From Paludibacteraceae bacterium (GTDB lineage: Bacteria > Bacteroidota > Bacteroidia > Bacteroidales > Paludibacteraceae): 64,000 nt of DNA. Where the stretch lies: NCBI GenBank assembly GCA_017559385.1, contig JAFYSK010000034.1, forward strand, positions 22,246-86,245, given 5' to 3'. A program made the position numbers and the translations under genes. The notes beneath the pieces are model-generated. The model ran no database searches and was not told the origin of the DNA. It saw only the letters and a program-made list of their open reading frames with translations. Numbering within the stretch: position 1 is the first letter of the stretch; every line of letters starts with the position of its first letter. Of the stretch, positions 8,726-17,481 are shown one piece after another.

Positions 8726-8754
8726 AAAAACTCCCACCTCAGAGGTGAGAGTTT
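8724..8754 (-). terminator. Intrinsic terminator of the T9SS/companion operon
   Basis: On the minus strand AAACTCTCACCTC (8754-8742) pairs with GAGGTGGGAGTTT (8740-8728), with one mismatch, and is followed by a run of seven T (to 8724). It lies about 100 bp after the stop of the small companion gene. Confidence 0.85.
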
Positions 8755-8855
8755 AACGTTATATCAAAGACATACGAACGTCTTTCCAAATGTACTATAA
8801 ATCTCTTACAAGACGACGTGTGTTCAAAAGTCAAAAACCTTTCCTTAGTATACGA

Positions 8856-9329
8856 CTAATTATTATTCACACATGTTTTTTGTCTCTTCTTGTAGTGTCG
8901 ATAGGCTGAAATCAAGCCTAGTATTAGTATAAATACTACTACGTCCCAACTCATCTCTAGTGGAGTCGGTACACCCGGACCTCCTGGACGACCTTTACCT
9001 ACACTATAATTAGCGGATTCTTCATTGTTGGGATTTAGGTAATTAAATTCTTCATCAGCCAGGCCTGGTCTAAGACCACCACCTATGTTAGTTATGCGTT
9101 GTGTGGTTATCCTACCGGTGTATTTACCAACTACTTTATAATCCTCGCTATACTCATCGTTTTGATTTGATGTAGTAGGATTGATTTTATATTCTCGCAT
9201 GGGTGCAATAGACCGCATAGGTAGTGTATGTGGATTGTGCGAACCTATAGGATAGGTCGTGGAGAGTTTCGCAAAAGCAGGGGCAATCAGCAGAATAAAT
9301 GCCATAATGGTAACGTATATCTTTTTCAT
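8856..9329 (-). CDS. Small exported protein with C-terminal PGGP-helix-basic tail (T9SS companion)
   Basis: I do not recognise a named family. The 157 residues begin with a clear signal peptide (1-20, cut after APAFA), then a polar region. The end has a three-part tail: PGGPGVP (115-121), a hydrophobic helix (about 128-143) and the basic cluster RHYKKRQK (144-151). That order of short motif, membrane helix and positive residues is the layout of sortase/exosortase-type sorting signals. It also fits a simple C-terminal anchor. The gene follows the giant T9SS gene by 9 bp and is certainly co-transcribed. A similar small protein lies beside the second T9SS giant (41627-42025). Function unknown. 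Confidence 0.7.
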   Translation of the reverse strand: MKKIYVTIMAFILLIAPAFAKLSTTYPIGSHNPHTLPMRSIAPMREYKINPTTSNQNDEYSEDYKVVGKYTGRITTQRITNIGGGLRPGLADEEFNYLNPNNEESANYSVGKGRPGGPGVPTPLEMSWDVVVFILILGLISAYRHYKKRQKTCVNNN

Positions 9330-9338
9330 CTTTCTCTT

Positions 9339-12300
9339 TTAGTCCTGTTTTACAAATTTATATACATCATCATTAACGCGCACTACGTATACTCCTGTTC
9401 CCAAATGTTGGATAGGTAAAGTAGTTTGATTGTCAAAATGTTTATTCATCACTTCTTGTCCGTTGACATGATATACTACGGCATGTTGATTTGGCGTACC
9501 TGTGGCAATGCAGATATAGTTGTTAGTAATCCAAATGCTACCATTAGATATATTCTCGGTATCTGTCGTTACACCATTTTCATCAGGTGCTGTGTTGGGA
9601 AGCTCCGGATTTATTAATACTTGAAATCGCATATCATTAACCGACTTAGCAGGAGCCTGGAAGGTATATTCGCCCTCTTCTGCTAAAGCGATAATGCTAT
9701 CTGTTGCTAGATCTTTGATATACAGATCTTCGCCAATTAGCGATGTGAAACGTAAGGTGTAGGTCGTATCAGGACCTGCACAGAAGCCAATGTACATGCT
9801 GTCAATCTGATTAGATGCCGAGATCTCCATACTACCGCATGGCTCGTTGGTGTAGATGTTTACTTGTCCACTAGCATTCATGTTTAATCCATCATAACCG
9901 TTGTCATAGCCTGAAGTACAACGCATGTCTTGCAAGATGTACATACGATCCGAACCGCTGTTCTTGCCGTATGCTTGTATGCGGATACGACGTTGTAGGT
10001 GATCAGAAACGCCCTCCCGTCCTGGCATAGTCATAGGTTTGTTACCTGGAGTAGCGGTGTTCCAAACAAGTCGCTCGTAATCCAAATGGAGCTGGCATCC
10101 AGCCTCATTAGCCACTACATATACGCCTTGCATTGGAGCAATGGTTGTTGGGTCGTTGTTCGCATTTATGTTCTCAGCACTCAGCACGGGTATAGCAGTG
10201 TATTGGCCCGGTGCTTGAGTTGTAGTCAATACTCCGTTAGCCTCGTCGAAGGCACCTTGCCACTCATTCCACGAACCTGTATTGAATAGGTAGAAGGTCT
10301 TGAGCATATTGCCTGTAAAATCGTCTGCGGTAAATTTAGCAATATTGATAGGTGCTAAATAACTGTTGGTGAAGATGTTATCGCCCCAACCTGCATATTC
10401 TAAGGCTATATCTTGACTCTGATTGATTGGTGTAGTAGTCCATGTGTAAATAGGATGCCCCTCTTGTGTGATAGTATAACCCACAAATGGTTGCAATTCT
10501 ACTGTTCCTTCAGGTTGTTGCCATGAAGGTAATTGCATCCAACCCCATTGATCCGACCATTGGTATAGCCATGTCTCGCCCTTCTTCACTTCTACCTTTG
10601 TGCCCTTTCCTGGTGCACCTACATATTGCCATAGGCGATCGTTATCGGTGGCTTCTGCCATCTCGCTTGGCTGGCTTTTGGTGTGATAATCCACAGTCAC
10701 TATAGGCATATCTTCCTCCTTTACACTTGGATGAATACGTAGATAGCCTGCACCTTGTGGCTTGGTGTCTTGATGTATGGTTGAGTAGTTTTGAACGACG
10801 ACGCTAGAACCATCTTCTTTTTCGCCTATGATGCTATTGCTACCGATAGTAAGACCTCCTTCGTGGGTGATGGTCAATTGGCTATTATTCTCCAATATGA
10901 GCCCTCCTGCCTGCTGATCTTCGTCTATTTTTGCATTTGAACGAATGACCACTGGGTAATCTTCTAGTGTCGGTGTCGCTTTGATATTCCAGTTGTCTGT
11001 AGTTGACCATTGTTGGTCAAAATTCCCGTCATTATAATTTTCGTCATATACAATAGCTCCATCTACTACTAAATCATATTTGGCCGGTACTGCTATCGAG
11101 TTGTCATCCATTGGTTTACCACGGTTAAGGTTGTTTGATGCATTTGTTGTTTGATTACCATTGGTAAATTCGTATAAACGTCCACCTCCACTAGCAAATG
11201 TCAAAGGTTGTACCGCAGGATTGTGATCCGTGTCCATGGCATCATAATTAGGTAATGAATATACATACAACTTATGCCTAGAACCTGAGACTATAAATAG
11301 GTTACCCGCATAGTCAAATGCCAATCCATCAATAGTTGTGTTAGCATCGCCAATAGGTATCTCAAACATCCAGTCTTGGTTAAATCCAAACCAGGTTTTA
11401 TTATTGTCATTATAGAATAGTTTAAATACGCACACCTTACCCTTGAATCCTACCGCCAACATGGCCTCCGTGCTGTTCAATCCTCCTTTTTCGTATATAG
11501 CAACTTGTCCTGTTGGATAGGTCGTTTCAATCTCCTCATTTGGTTTATGAGGAGCAAGCAACTGACGCATAATCCACATAGGTGTGACTGATAATGCAGA
11601 AAAAGTCTCTTCTTCTACAGTACTCATAGCAAATTGGAAGTGCTTGTTCAATCCTGTACCATATTTTGATTTCTCTACATACCCATCTGGATGTATATGT
11701 GCTAAGAATGCATACTTGTCGATGCCTTGATATCGCTTTTGCGATACCCAAAAGCCGCCACGCGCATTCACCACCATCGTATTATCCGCATCTACCCATG
11801 GGTTAATCATATAGGGTTCGCCCTTTTTCGTTCCAGTTTTAGCAACTGTCTGTGGCTCGGTGCGTGGAGTATAATATTGCTCATATCCATCATATAGGTC
11901 ATCGCCATCCGATTTGATTAGTTTGTATATTGTTCCCGCACCACAGGTGTTGGCGTCTTGATCATTCGCCTTTTTTGCATTACTCATTACATATAATTCA
12001 CCTCCAGGACCAAAGGTCAAAGAGTTGATAGGATGGAGTGGGGATGAATTGAAATTGTCATTTATAGTAGGTATCAAATTCTCTGTTACATTCACCGCAT
12101 TTTCCCAGTCCAAACCATCTTTGGTGGGTTTTAGTTGGTAAATGGCAGATGCTGTACTACTGGTTGATCGGCAATAATATACATAACCATTAGCAGGGTT
12201 TACCGCAATACGGTGCATGTAGTAGTAAGTGAATTCAGTCGTGGGAGTTGGAAAACTAACACCTTTGGGCATGATGCCGTCAGCTATTTTTTTGTAGGTA

Positions 12301-13061
12301 CCCGTAGCAGGATTTGGCTCAAATACAGCGATACCTGCAGGGTGTAGAGAGCTAGATAATTTATCACCACCGTATGCTGGATTGTTAGCGATATATACAC
12401 GACCAAAGTACTCAGACTGTGGGTTGTTATCTATCGCTATACCCTGTGGATTTTGGAAGTGGGCATCTTCCATTAATCGACGTGGCTCACGAACTTGTTC
12501 ATATAGGGCACCCTTATCGTCTGGACCAACTTTATTACTAGTGCCAGCATATGAATTATAGTTATATGCTTTTTCGTTGTTCATTTCATAATCTAAGGCC
12601 GCGGTTGCTGCTGGATTACGACCGATAATTTTATCGTTCTTTAACTCAATAGCCCAAGTCATATTCTTGTAGGCCCTTTTGTTAGTAACATCTACAGGAA
12701 TTTTTGATTTGCTCAAAGAGAATGAGTGTTCGTCTTTATCATTCTTTTGAGTTAGAACATCATTCGGAATTTTATAACGTCCAACTTCTGTTCCTGATTC
12801 ATTGCGATTGTCATCTCCATCTTGGTCGTTGTAGAAAATTAACCATCCCTCTTTTGCTTCTAGATTTGACTTAAAGTAAAAGGTATAAGTTCCTAGAATC
12901 GTTCCCTCTGGTTCTTCGTATTCGTACCTTAATCCATAGGCAAACACACGCAACTGATTCTCATCGTTGGTGTCAGCCTTTGCTTCTTGCACAAACCAAG
13001 TGCCCCATCCACAAAACAGATAGGCGCACAAAAATACCACAATTTGTTCAATTGTTTTCAT
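9339..13061 (-). CDS. Giant T9SS type A cargo protein with propeller-like repeats
   Basis: A 1240-residue secreted protein. The signal peptide is about 1-30. Residues about 190-630 contain repeated NPQGIAID, GIAVFEPN and GLAFDYAGNLFIVSG segments of an NHL/SMP-30-like beta-propeller. Residues about 700-780 look like a beta-solenoid or carbohydrate-binding region (GGLILENNSQLTI). The last 75 residues form a T9SS type A sorting domain ending GTGVYVVRVNDDVYKFVKQD. The protein should cross the outer membrane by T9SS and lose this domain. Substrate or ligand cannot be read from the sequence. It is the first gene of a two-gene operon with the small companion. Confidence 0.85.
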   Translation of the reverse strand: MKTIEQIVVFLCAYLFCGWGTWFVQEAKADTNDENQLRVFAYGLRYEYEEPEGTILGTYTFYFKSNLEAKEGWLIFYNDQDGDDNRNESGTEVGRYKIPNDVLTQKNDKDEHSFSLSKSKIPVDVTNKRAYKNMTWAIELKNDKIIGRNPAATAALDYEMNNEKAYNYNSYAGTSNKVGPDDKGALYEQVREPRRLMEDAHFQNPQGIAIDNNPQSEYFGRVYIANNPAYGGDKLSSSLHPAGIAVFEPNPATGTYKKIADGIMPKGVSFPTPTTEFTYYYMHRIAVNPANGYVYYCRSTSSTASAIYQLKPTKDGLDWENAVNVTENLIPTINDNFNSSPLHPINSLTFGPGGELYVMSNAKKANDQDANTCGAGTIYKLIKSDGDDLYDGYEQYYTPRTEPQTVAKTGTKKGEPYMINPWVDADNTMVVNARGGFWVSQKRYQGIDKYAFLAHIHPDGYVEKSKYGTGLNKHFQFAMSTVEEETFSALSVTPMWIMRQLLAPHKPNEEIETTYPTGQVAIYEKGGLNSTEAMLAVGFKGKVCVFKLFYNDNNKTWFGFNQDWMFEIPIGDANTTIDGLAFDYAGNLFIVSGSRHKLYVYSLPNYDAMDTDHNPAVQPLTFASGGGRLYEFTNGNQTTNASNNLNRGKPMDDNSIAVPAKYDLVVDGAIVYDENYNDGNFDQQWSTTDNWNIKATPTLEDYPVVIRSNAKIDEDQQAGGLILENNSQLTITHEGGLTIGSNSIIGEKEDGSSVVVQNYSTIHQDTKPQGAGYLRIHPSVKEEDMPIVTVDYHTKSQPSEMAEATDNDRLWQYVGAPGKGTKVEVKKGETWLYQWSDQWGWMQLPSWQQPEGTVELQPFVGYTITQEGHPIYTWTTTPINQSQDIALEYAGWGDNIFTNSYLAPINIAKFTADDFTGNMLKTFYLFNTGSWNEWQGAFDEANGVLTTTQAPGQYTAIPVLSAENINANNDPTTIAPMQGVYVVANEAGCQLHLDYERLVWNTATPGNKPMTMPGREGVSDHLQRRIRIQAYGKNSGSDRMYILQDMRCTSGYDNGYDGLNMNASGQVNIYTNEPCGSMEISASNQIDSMYIGFCAGPDTTYTLRFTSLIGEDLYIKDLATDSIIALAEEGEYTFQAPAKSVNDMRFQVLINPELPNTAPDENGVTTDTENISNGSIWITNNYICIATGTPNQHAVVYHVNGQEVMNKHFDNQTTLPIQHLGTGVYVVRVNDDVYKFVKQD

Positions 13062-13099
13062 GGGTATATCTCTTGTTTTATGTTTATGTTTTTAATTTG

Positions 13100-13130
13100 C
13101 AAACGTACCGACACAAAAAAGTGAACTTTA
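13100..13130 (-). promoter_or_regulatory. Possible weak proximal promoter of the T9SS operon
   Basis: TACGTTTG on the minus strand (13107-13100) matches the -7 element, but the position 20 bp upstream reads TAA instead of TTG. It may be a minor start inside the long leader. Confidence 0.35.
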
Positions 13131-13147
13131 CTTATCGCCTGTCCTTT

Positions 13148-13329
13148 GATTAGAGGTTCCGGAAAGACCCTTCCTATAAGAACAAACAAGTAAAACTCAC
13201 GTCGAATATACAAATGCCACCAAACAGAGCAGTCCAATACTGGACGCTCTGTGGCATGATATACATATCCTTACGGGCATCTACTGCCTTCTTGTTTCGG
13301 ATAGGATGAAATTTTCCGGATTTCTAATC
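13148..13329 (-). ncRNA. Large structured RNA element in the T9SS operon leader (candidate leader RNA or 6S-like RNA)
   Basis: Outer arms of 18 bases (13148-13165 and 13312-13329, GATTAGA...TCCGGAAA on each strand) are complementary with about two mismatches. Inner arms around 13170-13190 and 13291-13306 also pair (TCCTAT, ACAAG). The apex (13214-13257) is a strong hairpin: ATGCCAC/GTGGCAT, CAGAGC/GCTCTG, GTCCA/TGGAC, loop ATAC. The 182-nt rod with a central unpaired region resembles 6S RNA in size and shape. A good promoter at 13387-13417 would transcribe it leftward into the T9SS gene, so it is either a 5' leader regulator or a separate RNA. I assign the minus strand on promoter grounds; family identity is not established. 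Confidence 0.55.
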
Positions 13330-13337
13330 ACCAAAAC

Positions 13338-13355
13338 AAGCGTCAATAAACGCTT
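13338..13355 (-). promoter_or_regulatory. Short leader hairpin upstream of the structured element
   Basis: AAGCGT (13338-13343) pairs with ACGCTT (13350-13355) around a 6-nt loop, within the predicted leftward transcript. On the plus strand it is followed by TATTAT, so it could instead end a rightward RNA weakly. Confidence 0.4.
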
Positions 13356-13386
13356 TATTATGTCTGCAAACGTTTGTTATGCGCTG

Positions 13387-13417
13387 CAAATTTAGATATT
13401 TTTTTTGAATTACACAA
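13387..13417 (-). promoter_or_regulatory. Distal promoter of the T9SS operon leader
   Basis: Reading leftward, TTG at 13417-13415, exactly 20 bp, then TAAATTTG at 13394-13387, followed by C. It predicts a start near 13380 and a leader of about 320 nt. The palindrome CAAACGTTTG (13367-13376) lies just inside the transcript and could be an operator. The 430-bp gap 13062-13491 therefore holds two promoters and the structured element but no gene. Confidence 0.75.
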
Positions 13418-13491
13418 ATAAATGTGTAAAAAAAAGCATAATTGTTAAAAAAAAAGGTTAAAATGATAATTTTTTTAGAAAATATGCTTTT

Positions 13492-14082
13492 TCAACCTTT
13501 AATTTTTTGTACAATCTCCTGACAGAGAGTAGTTATAGGGGGCCCTCCGTCATTGTTGATGACGATGTCGGCGCGGCGGATATCTTGCTCGGTATCTTGT
13601 ATGCGCATGCGTGCGCGTACTTTATGTATATCACTTTGATCACGAGCGATGACACGCTCTAAACGAATATCCTCTGGGGCTGTTACTGCCACTACCTTGT
13701 CGCATAGTTGGTCTAGCCCCGCTTGATACAAAATAGCACATTCGATGAAAAATAAGCCCCCCTCCGACTCCCCCCTAAAGGGTGGAGAGGTGAAGCGCTG
13801 GAGTATATCTGCTTTTACAGCAGGATGTACAATGGCATTTAGTTGGGCGAGCAAACTTTTATCAGCAAACACTTGTTTAGCTACTAGGGCAGTTTGATAG
13901 ACTCCATCCTTGTACACATTGGGGCCGAAAAGGTCTGTGATCTGCTCACGCACATGAACATCCTCCATAATTAGACGCTTTGCCTCGCTATCCGTGTCGT
14001 ATACAGAATAACCCATCTGGCGCAATTGATTAGAAATTACGCTTTTGCCACTTCCTATACCTCCTGTTAACCCTATAATCAT
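13492..14082 (-). CDS. coaE: Dephospho-CoA kinase with an in-frame repeat insertion
   Basis: Residues 1-196 carry the P-loop GLTGGIGSGKS at the N-terminus and the CoaE features DTDSEAKRL, HPAV and RIQDTEQDIRRADIVINNDG. It catalyses the last step of CoA synthesis. Between the HPAV helix and the ECAILYQAGLD strand is a stretch reading SPPFRGESEGGLFFI, encoded by the C-rich palindromic segment 13755-13792. That segment looks like a short dispersed repeat captured in frame in a surface loop. It is the last gene of the dxs operon, 1 bp after the MBOAT gene. Confidence 0.95.
   Translation of the reverse strand: MIIGLTGGIGSGKSVISNQLRQMGYSVYDTDSEAKRLIMEDVHVREQITDLFGPNVYKDGVYQTALVAKQVFADKSLLAQLNAIVHPAVKADILQRFTSPPFRGESEGGLFFIECAILYQAGLDQLCDKVVAVTAPEDIRLERVIARDQSDIHKVRARMRIQDTEQDIRRADIVINNDGGPPITTLCQEIVQKIKG
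13755..13792. repeat. C-rich imperfect palindromic repeat inside coaE
   Basis: The plus strand has CCCCCCTCC, then CCCCCCTAAAGGGTGGAGAGG, so CCTCCACCC-like and GGGTGGAGAGG arms face each other. It encodes SPPFRGESEGG in coaE and is compositionally unlike the flanking gene. Confidence 0.6.
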
Positions 14083-14083
14083 A

Positions 14084-15931
14084 CTAGAATTGGAAATATA
14101 TAAATGCTTGCATGTCAGCTGTAACGAACTGGTATACGCCGATAATTGCCACCGCAGTGATAAATATGATCACCCACAATGGTAAAAGAGCAAAATGCAC
14201 GCGATACCAACGTTTCAAACGGACTGGCAGCCAGTGAATAATCATACCCAATGTAAACAATATAACTACATAACGATACTCCCACAAGAAGTTGGGGATG
14301 ATGCTACTATTCCATGCTCCGCCAATTTGGTTAACCATGTTCTTCGCTGTTTCCCAAGCCTCTTGGTTTGCCGTAGCAGGGTCTAGATTGCTGCCTGATC
14401 GGAAGAATAAACGGGTGAAGGTAATAAAGACAAATGTCTGTAGGATAGCCCAACATGTTCCTATTTTGGCACTGAACTTATCAAATATCGAACTAGCATT
14501 TTCTGATTTTTTTGTCAGGGCCTTATAGCACCATCTTAAATATTGAATCGCTGCACCAATCCAGATTGCTAAAATCCATACATAGAATAGGTTGAGTGCT
14601 GGCAATTGGAATGCTTTTTGTGCAACTAACACACCTATAAATATCAAAGTTATTCCACTAAATTTGATGTGCCAATTGGTTTTATTCCAGATCTTATATA
14701 CAATCATTCCTGCGCCATTCAACGCACCCCAGATCACAAAGTTCCAACTTGCGCCGTGCCACAGACCACCCAAGAGCATCGTGATAAATGAGTTGAAGTT
14801 ACCCGCACGGACTTTATCTTTTACTTCTCTACCCAGAATCTTGCGATTACCACCCAATGGTATGTATAAGTAACTTTTCAACCAACGGCTAAGTGACATA
14901 TGCCAGCGGCGCCAGAATTCTTGAGGGTTCTGCGATTTATATGGTGAGTCGAAGTTTTGTGGCAGATAGAATCCCATGAGTAAAGCGATACCAATAGCAA
15001 TATCTGTATAACCAGAAAAATCGGCATACACCTGCAATGAGTAGGCAAATAAGGCAAACAAATTTTCAAATCCTGTAAACAGCAGGGGATTATCAAATAC
15101 ACGATCGATGAGGTTGATGGCTAGATAATCGCTTAAGATAATCTTTTTAATTAGACCATTTAGAATCCAGAATACAGCAAGACCTGCTAAACGTTTGCTG
15201 AGTCTGAATGGTCGATAGAGCTGAGGGATAAACTCGTTTGCACGAACGATAGGACCAGCAACTAATTGTGGAAAGAAACTGACATAAAAGCCAAAATCTA
15301 GCAAGTTTTTAACCGGTTTTACATGTCCGCGATAAACATCAATAGTATATGATATTACCTGGAATATATAAAACGAGATGCCCACTGGTAGAATGATGCT
15401 ATCTACCATGAATCGACCACTTTGGCTGAAGCCATTGCCAATATATGCAAAAAGATCAAATACGGCCAACTCTGTACCTAGGAGATTATTCACCACATTT
15501 GTGAAGAAATACGCATACTTGAAATAACATAGCAGTCCTAGATCAATAATGATGCTCAATGCTAGCCACAATTGGGCTTTTCTCGTACCTTTCTTGTCGG
15601 TCGCCTCTCCATCTGCTTGCCATCTGTTTGCATGTATGCGCTTGGCTATCAACCAATCAGTTAGCGTGATAAACAACAATATCAGCAGGAAGATACCGCT
15701 GGTCTTGTAGTAAAAGAACCAGCTGACTGCCATCAAAAAAATGTTGCGTAAATGAAGCCTGTTCCGAGATGGATTTGATAGTGTATCGCTGCCTTTTCTC
15801 CAAGCACTAGCCTCCATGATGATAGCAAAAACAGCGTAAACCATAGCAAAGAATGCCCAGAAATAAAACTGAGTAAATAGTAATGGACTCTCACTGTTGA
15901 AGGCAAATATATGTTGTAAAAAGGATGTCAT
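14084..15931 (-). CDS. MBOAT-family membrane O-acyltransferase (AlgI/PatA type)
   Basis: A 615-residue polytopic protein with about 11-12 hydrophobic segments. RRWHMSLSRWLKSYLYIPLG and LLGGLWHGASWNFVIWGALN are the AlgI-type MBOAT motifs, the latter with the invariant catalytic histidine (WHG). These proteins move acetyl groups across the inner membrane to modify alginate, peptidoglycan or surface glycans. The SGNH hydrolase gene 3 bp upstream is the expected periplasmic partner that transfers the acetyl group. The modified polymer cannot be told from sequence. Confidence 0.88.
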   Translation of the reverse strand: MTSFLQHIFAFNSESPLLFTQFYFWAFFAMVYAVFAIIMEASAWRKGSDTLSNPSRNRLHLRNIFLMAVSWFFYYKTSGIFLLILLFITLTDWLIAKRIHANRWQADGEATDKKGTRKAQLWLALSIIIDLGLLCYFKYAYFFTNVVNNLLGTELAVFDLFAYIGNGFSQSGRFMVDSIILPVGISFYIFQVISYTIDVYRGHVKPVKNLLDFGFYVSFFPQLVAGPIVRANEFIPQLYRPFRLSKRLAGLAVFWILNGLIKKIILSDYLAINLIDRVFDNPLLFTGFENLFALFAYSLQVYADFSGYTDIAIGIALLMGFYLPQNFDSPYKSQNPQEFWRRWHMSLSRWLKSYLYIPLGGNRKILGREVKDKVRAGNFNSFITMLLGGLWHGASWNFVIWGALNGAGMIVYKIWNKTNWHIKFSGITLIFIGVLVAQKAFQLPALNLFYVWILAIWIGAAIQYLRWCYKALTKKSENASSIFDKFSAKIGTCWAILQTFVFITFTRLFFRSGSNLDPATANQEAWETAKNMVNQIGGAWNSSIIPNFLWEYRYVVILFTLGMIIHWLPVRLKRWYRVHFALLPLWVIIFITAVAIIGVYQFVTADMQAFIYFQF

Positions 15932-15934
15932 CGT

Positions 15935-17458
15935 TTATAGAATCTGTGTAGTGTCAACTGTAGTGGATGTTTGTTGTGTTTGAGTAGTATCGCTAATGAT
16001 TATTGTATCGCCAATGACTACTGAATCTACTAATGTGCTATCTGCTGACTGCTTTGGTAGAGAATCTGGTGTCCATTGGAACCACTCGTGTAGCAGTCTT
16101 GCCACTTTCGTTGCACCCGATTTAGCGAAGTGTACATAGTCATTTGCCGCAAGACCTTGTCTTCTCCATGATACCATGCTACCATGTCCACCCATGGCCT
16201 TGTACATGCTCCAATAGGCAATTTGCTCTTCTTTTGCCATCTGAGCAAGCGCTTCGTCCATCCTTGGTACCATTGGGTAGGTGGTCATTACACCATTGAT
16301 GCGAGTGGACATATCGCTGGGATCGATGAATAAGATGGATGCTTGTGGAGCGCATGCGCGCAAGTAACGAACTTGTTGACGAAGACTCTCAATATAACCA
16401 TTTAGCCCCTTTATTGTCTTCGTATTAGGTATCATGTTGCCGCCATATTGCAGAATGATCAAACGTGTGTTACTTTCGCGGTAGAAATTGCTCAACATCA
16501 GGCTATCTATACGGGTAAATATTGTACCAGAACAACCTCGCATAGGGATATTGTCAACTATGACACCTGTAGGAGTTTCTAGGCTGATACCATAGACATA
16601 GCCTTTCCCTTTGAGATGAATCTTGTATTCTGTAGTACTATCAGGCAGTTGAAAGATACCTGTTCCGCTGACTAGTGAGTCTGTAACTCCCGTCTCAGGC
16701 TTTCGAAAACTTACCGTGATTCCATCTGCTAGGATACGTAATTGGTTATAGTAGTTGTACGATTTTAGCTTTTTGCTAAATGGTGCCGTATTCATGATAA
16801 TGCTCTGACTACCACCTACCAAAGCGTTGTTCAGTGCAGCCGCTTGACCCATAACGCCATAATCATCCCCTTTCATGCGCATTGAACCTGGACCATAACA
16901 CAGATATCGTTTGGGACCTCCCTGAGTTGACTGAACACCTCCGTTTATGGATATCCATTGACGTACACTACTGGTAGGAATGGTCTGGTGCAATGGAATC
17001 AATCCTACACCGCCACCGCCATATTGGGCTTGCCACAACTCGCGCAGAACGTTAGTGATGCGATCTTCTTCTATCTGCGAATCACCATAATGCACAACGC
17101 GTATTTGCATCATGCTAGCACTATCTAAGGCATTGTAAAAAGCGGTTAGGTAATAGTGCGGGTCTAAATCTTGAGGAATGACGATGCTATCTACTCCTGT
17201 CGTATCGGTAGGTAATAAACTATCTGGCAATAGAGATAGGCTATCTGCTAAAACAATGCTATCGTTCTGTTCTGCTAACCATGTTGAATCATTTGCTAGA
17301 GAATCTATCGGAGTATCGCCATCTAATATCTCTGATAATGTGGGCCAACGCAAATTCCATTTGCCGATATGCCATCCTCCAATCGGAGTAAAGAAACAGA
17401 CTATACCTAGCAGGGTAATCGTAACCCAAATACATATTGCGATTTTATGTGGACGCAT
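15935..17458 (-). CDS. SGNH/GDSL hydrolase-family periplasmic acetyltransferase or esterase
   Basis: A 507-residue protein with an N-terminal membrane anchor (about 5-25), a Ser/Asp/Thr-rich low-complexity linker (about 45-95), then the SGNH block I HYGDSQIEEDR with the nucleophilic serine. LQYGGNM supplies the block-III-like Asn, and NDYVHFAKSG supplies the C-terminal Asp and His. The partner MBOAT gene follows by 3 bp. Together they resemble AlgI/AlgX-J or PatA/PatB export-acetylation pairs. The C-terminus is again Asp/Thr-rich, perhaps a flexible tail. Confidence 0.8.
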   Translation of the reverse strand: MRPHKIAICIWVTITLLGIVCFFTPIGGWHIGKWNLRWPTLSEILDGDTPIDSLANDSTWLAEQNDSIVLADSLSLLPDSLLPTDTTGVDSIVIPQDLDPHYYLTAFYNALDSASMMQIRVVHYGDSQIEEDRITNVLRELWQAQYGGGGVGLIPLHQTIPTSSVRQWISINGGVQSTQGGPKRYLCYGPGSMRMKGDDYGVMGQAAALNNALVGGSQSIIMNTAPFSKKLKSYNYYNQLRILADGITVSFRKPETGVTDSLVSGTGIFQLPDSTTEYKIHLKGKGYVYGISLETPTGVIVDNIPMRGCSGTIFTRIDSLMLSNFYRESNTRLIILQYGGNMIPNTKTIKGLNGYIESLRQQVRYLRACAPQASILFIDPSDMSTRINGVMTTYPMVPRMDEALAQMAKEEQIAYWSMYKAMGGHGSMVSWRRQGLAANDYVHFAKSGATKVARLLHEWFQWTPDSLPKQSADSTLVDSVVIGDTIIISDTTQTQQTSTTVDTTQIL

Positions 17459-17481
17459 CTCTAGTTTGTGATTTTATGTTC

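Noticed and set aside
13062-13491. tmRNA, RNase P or SRP RNA in the structured leader
   Set aside because: None of the conserved cores of these RNAs was found; only the size and rod shape are suggestive, and they fit a 6S-like or leader RNA better.
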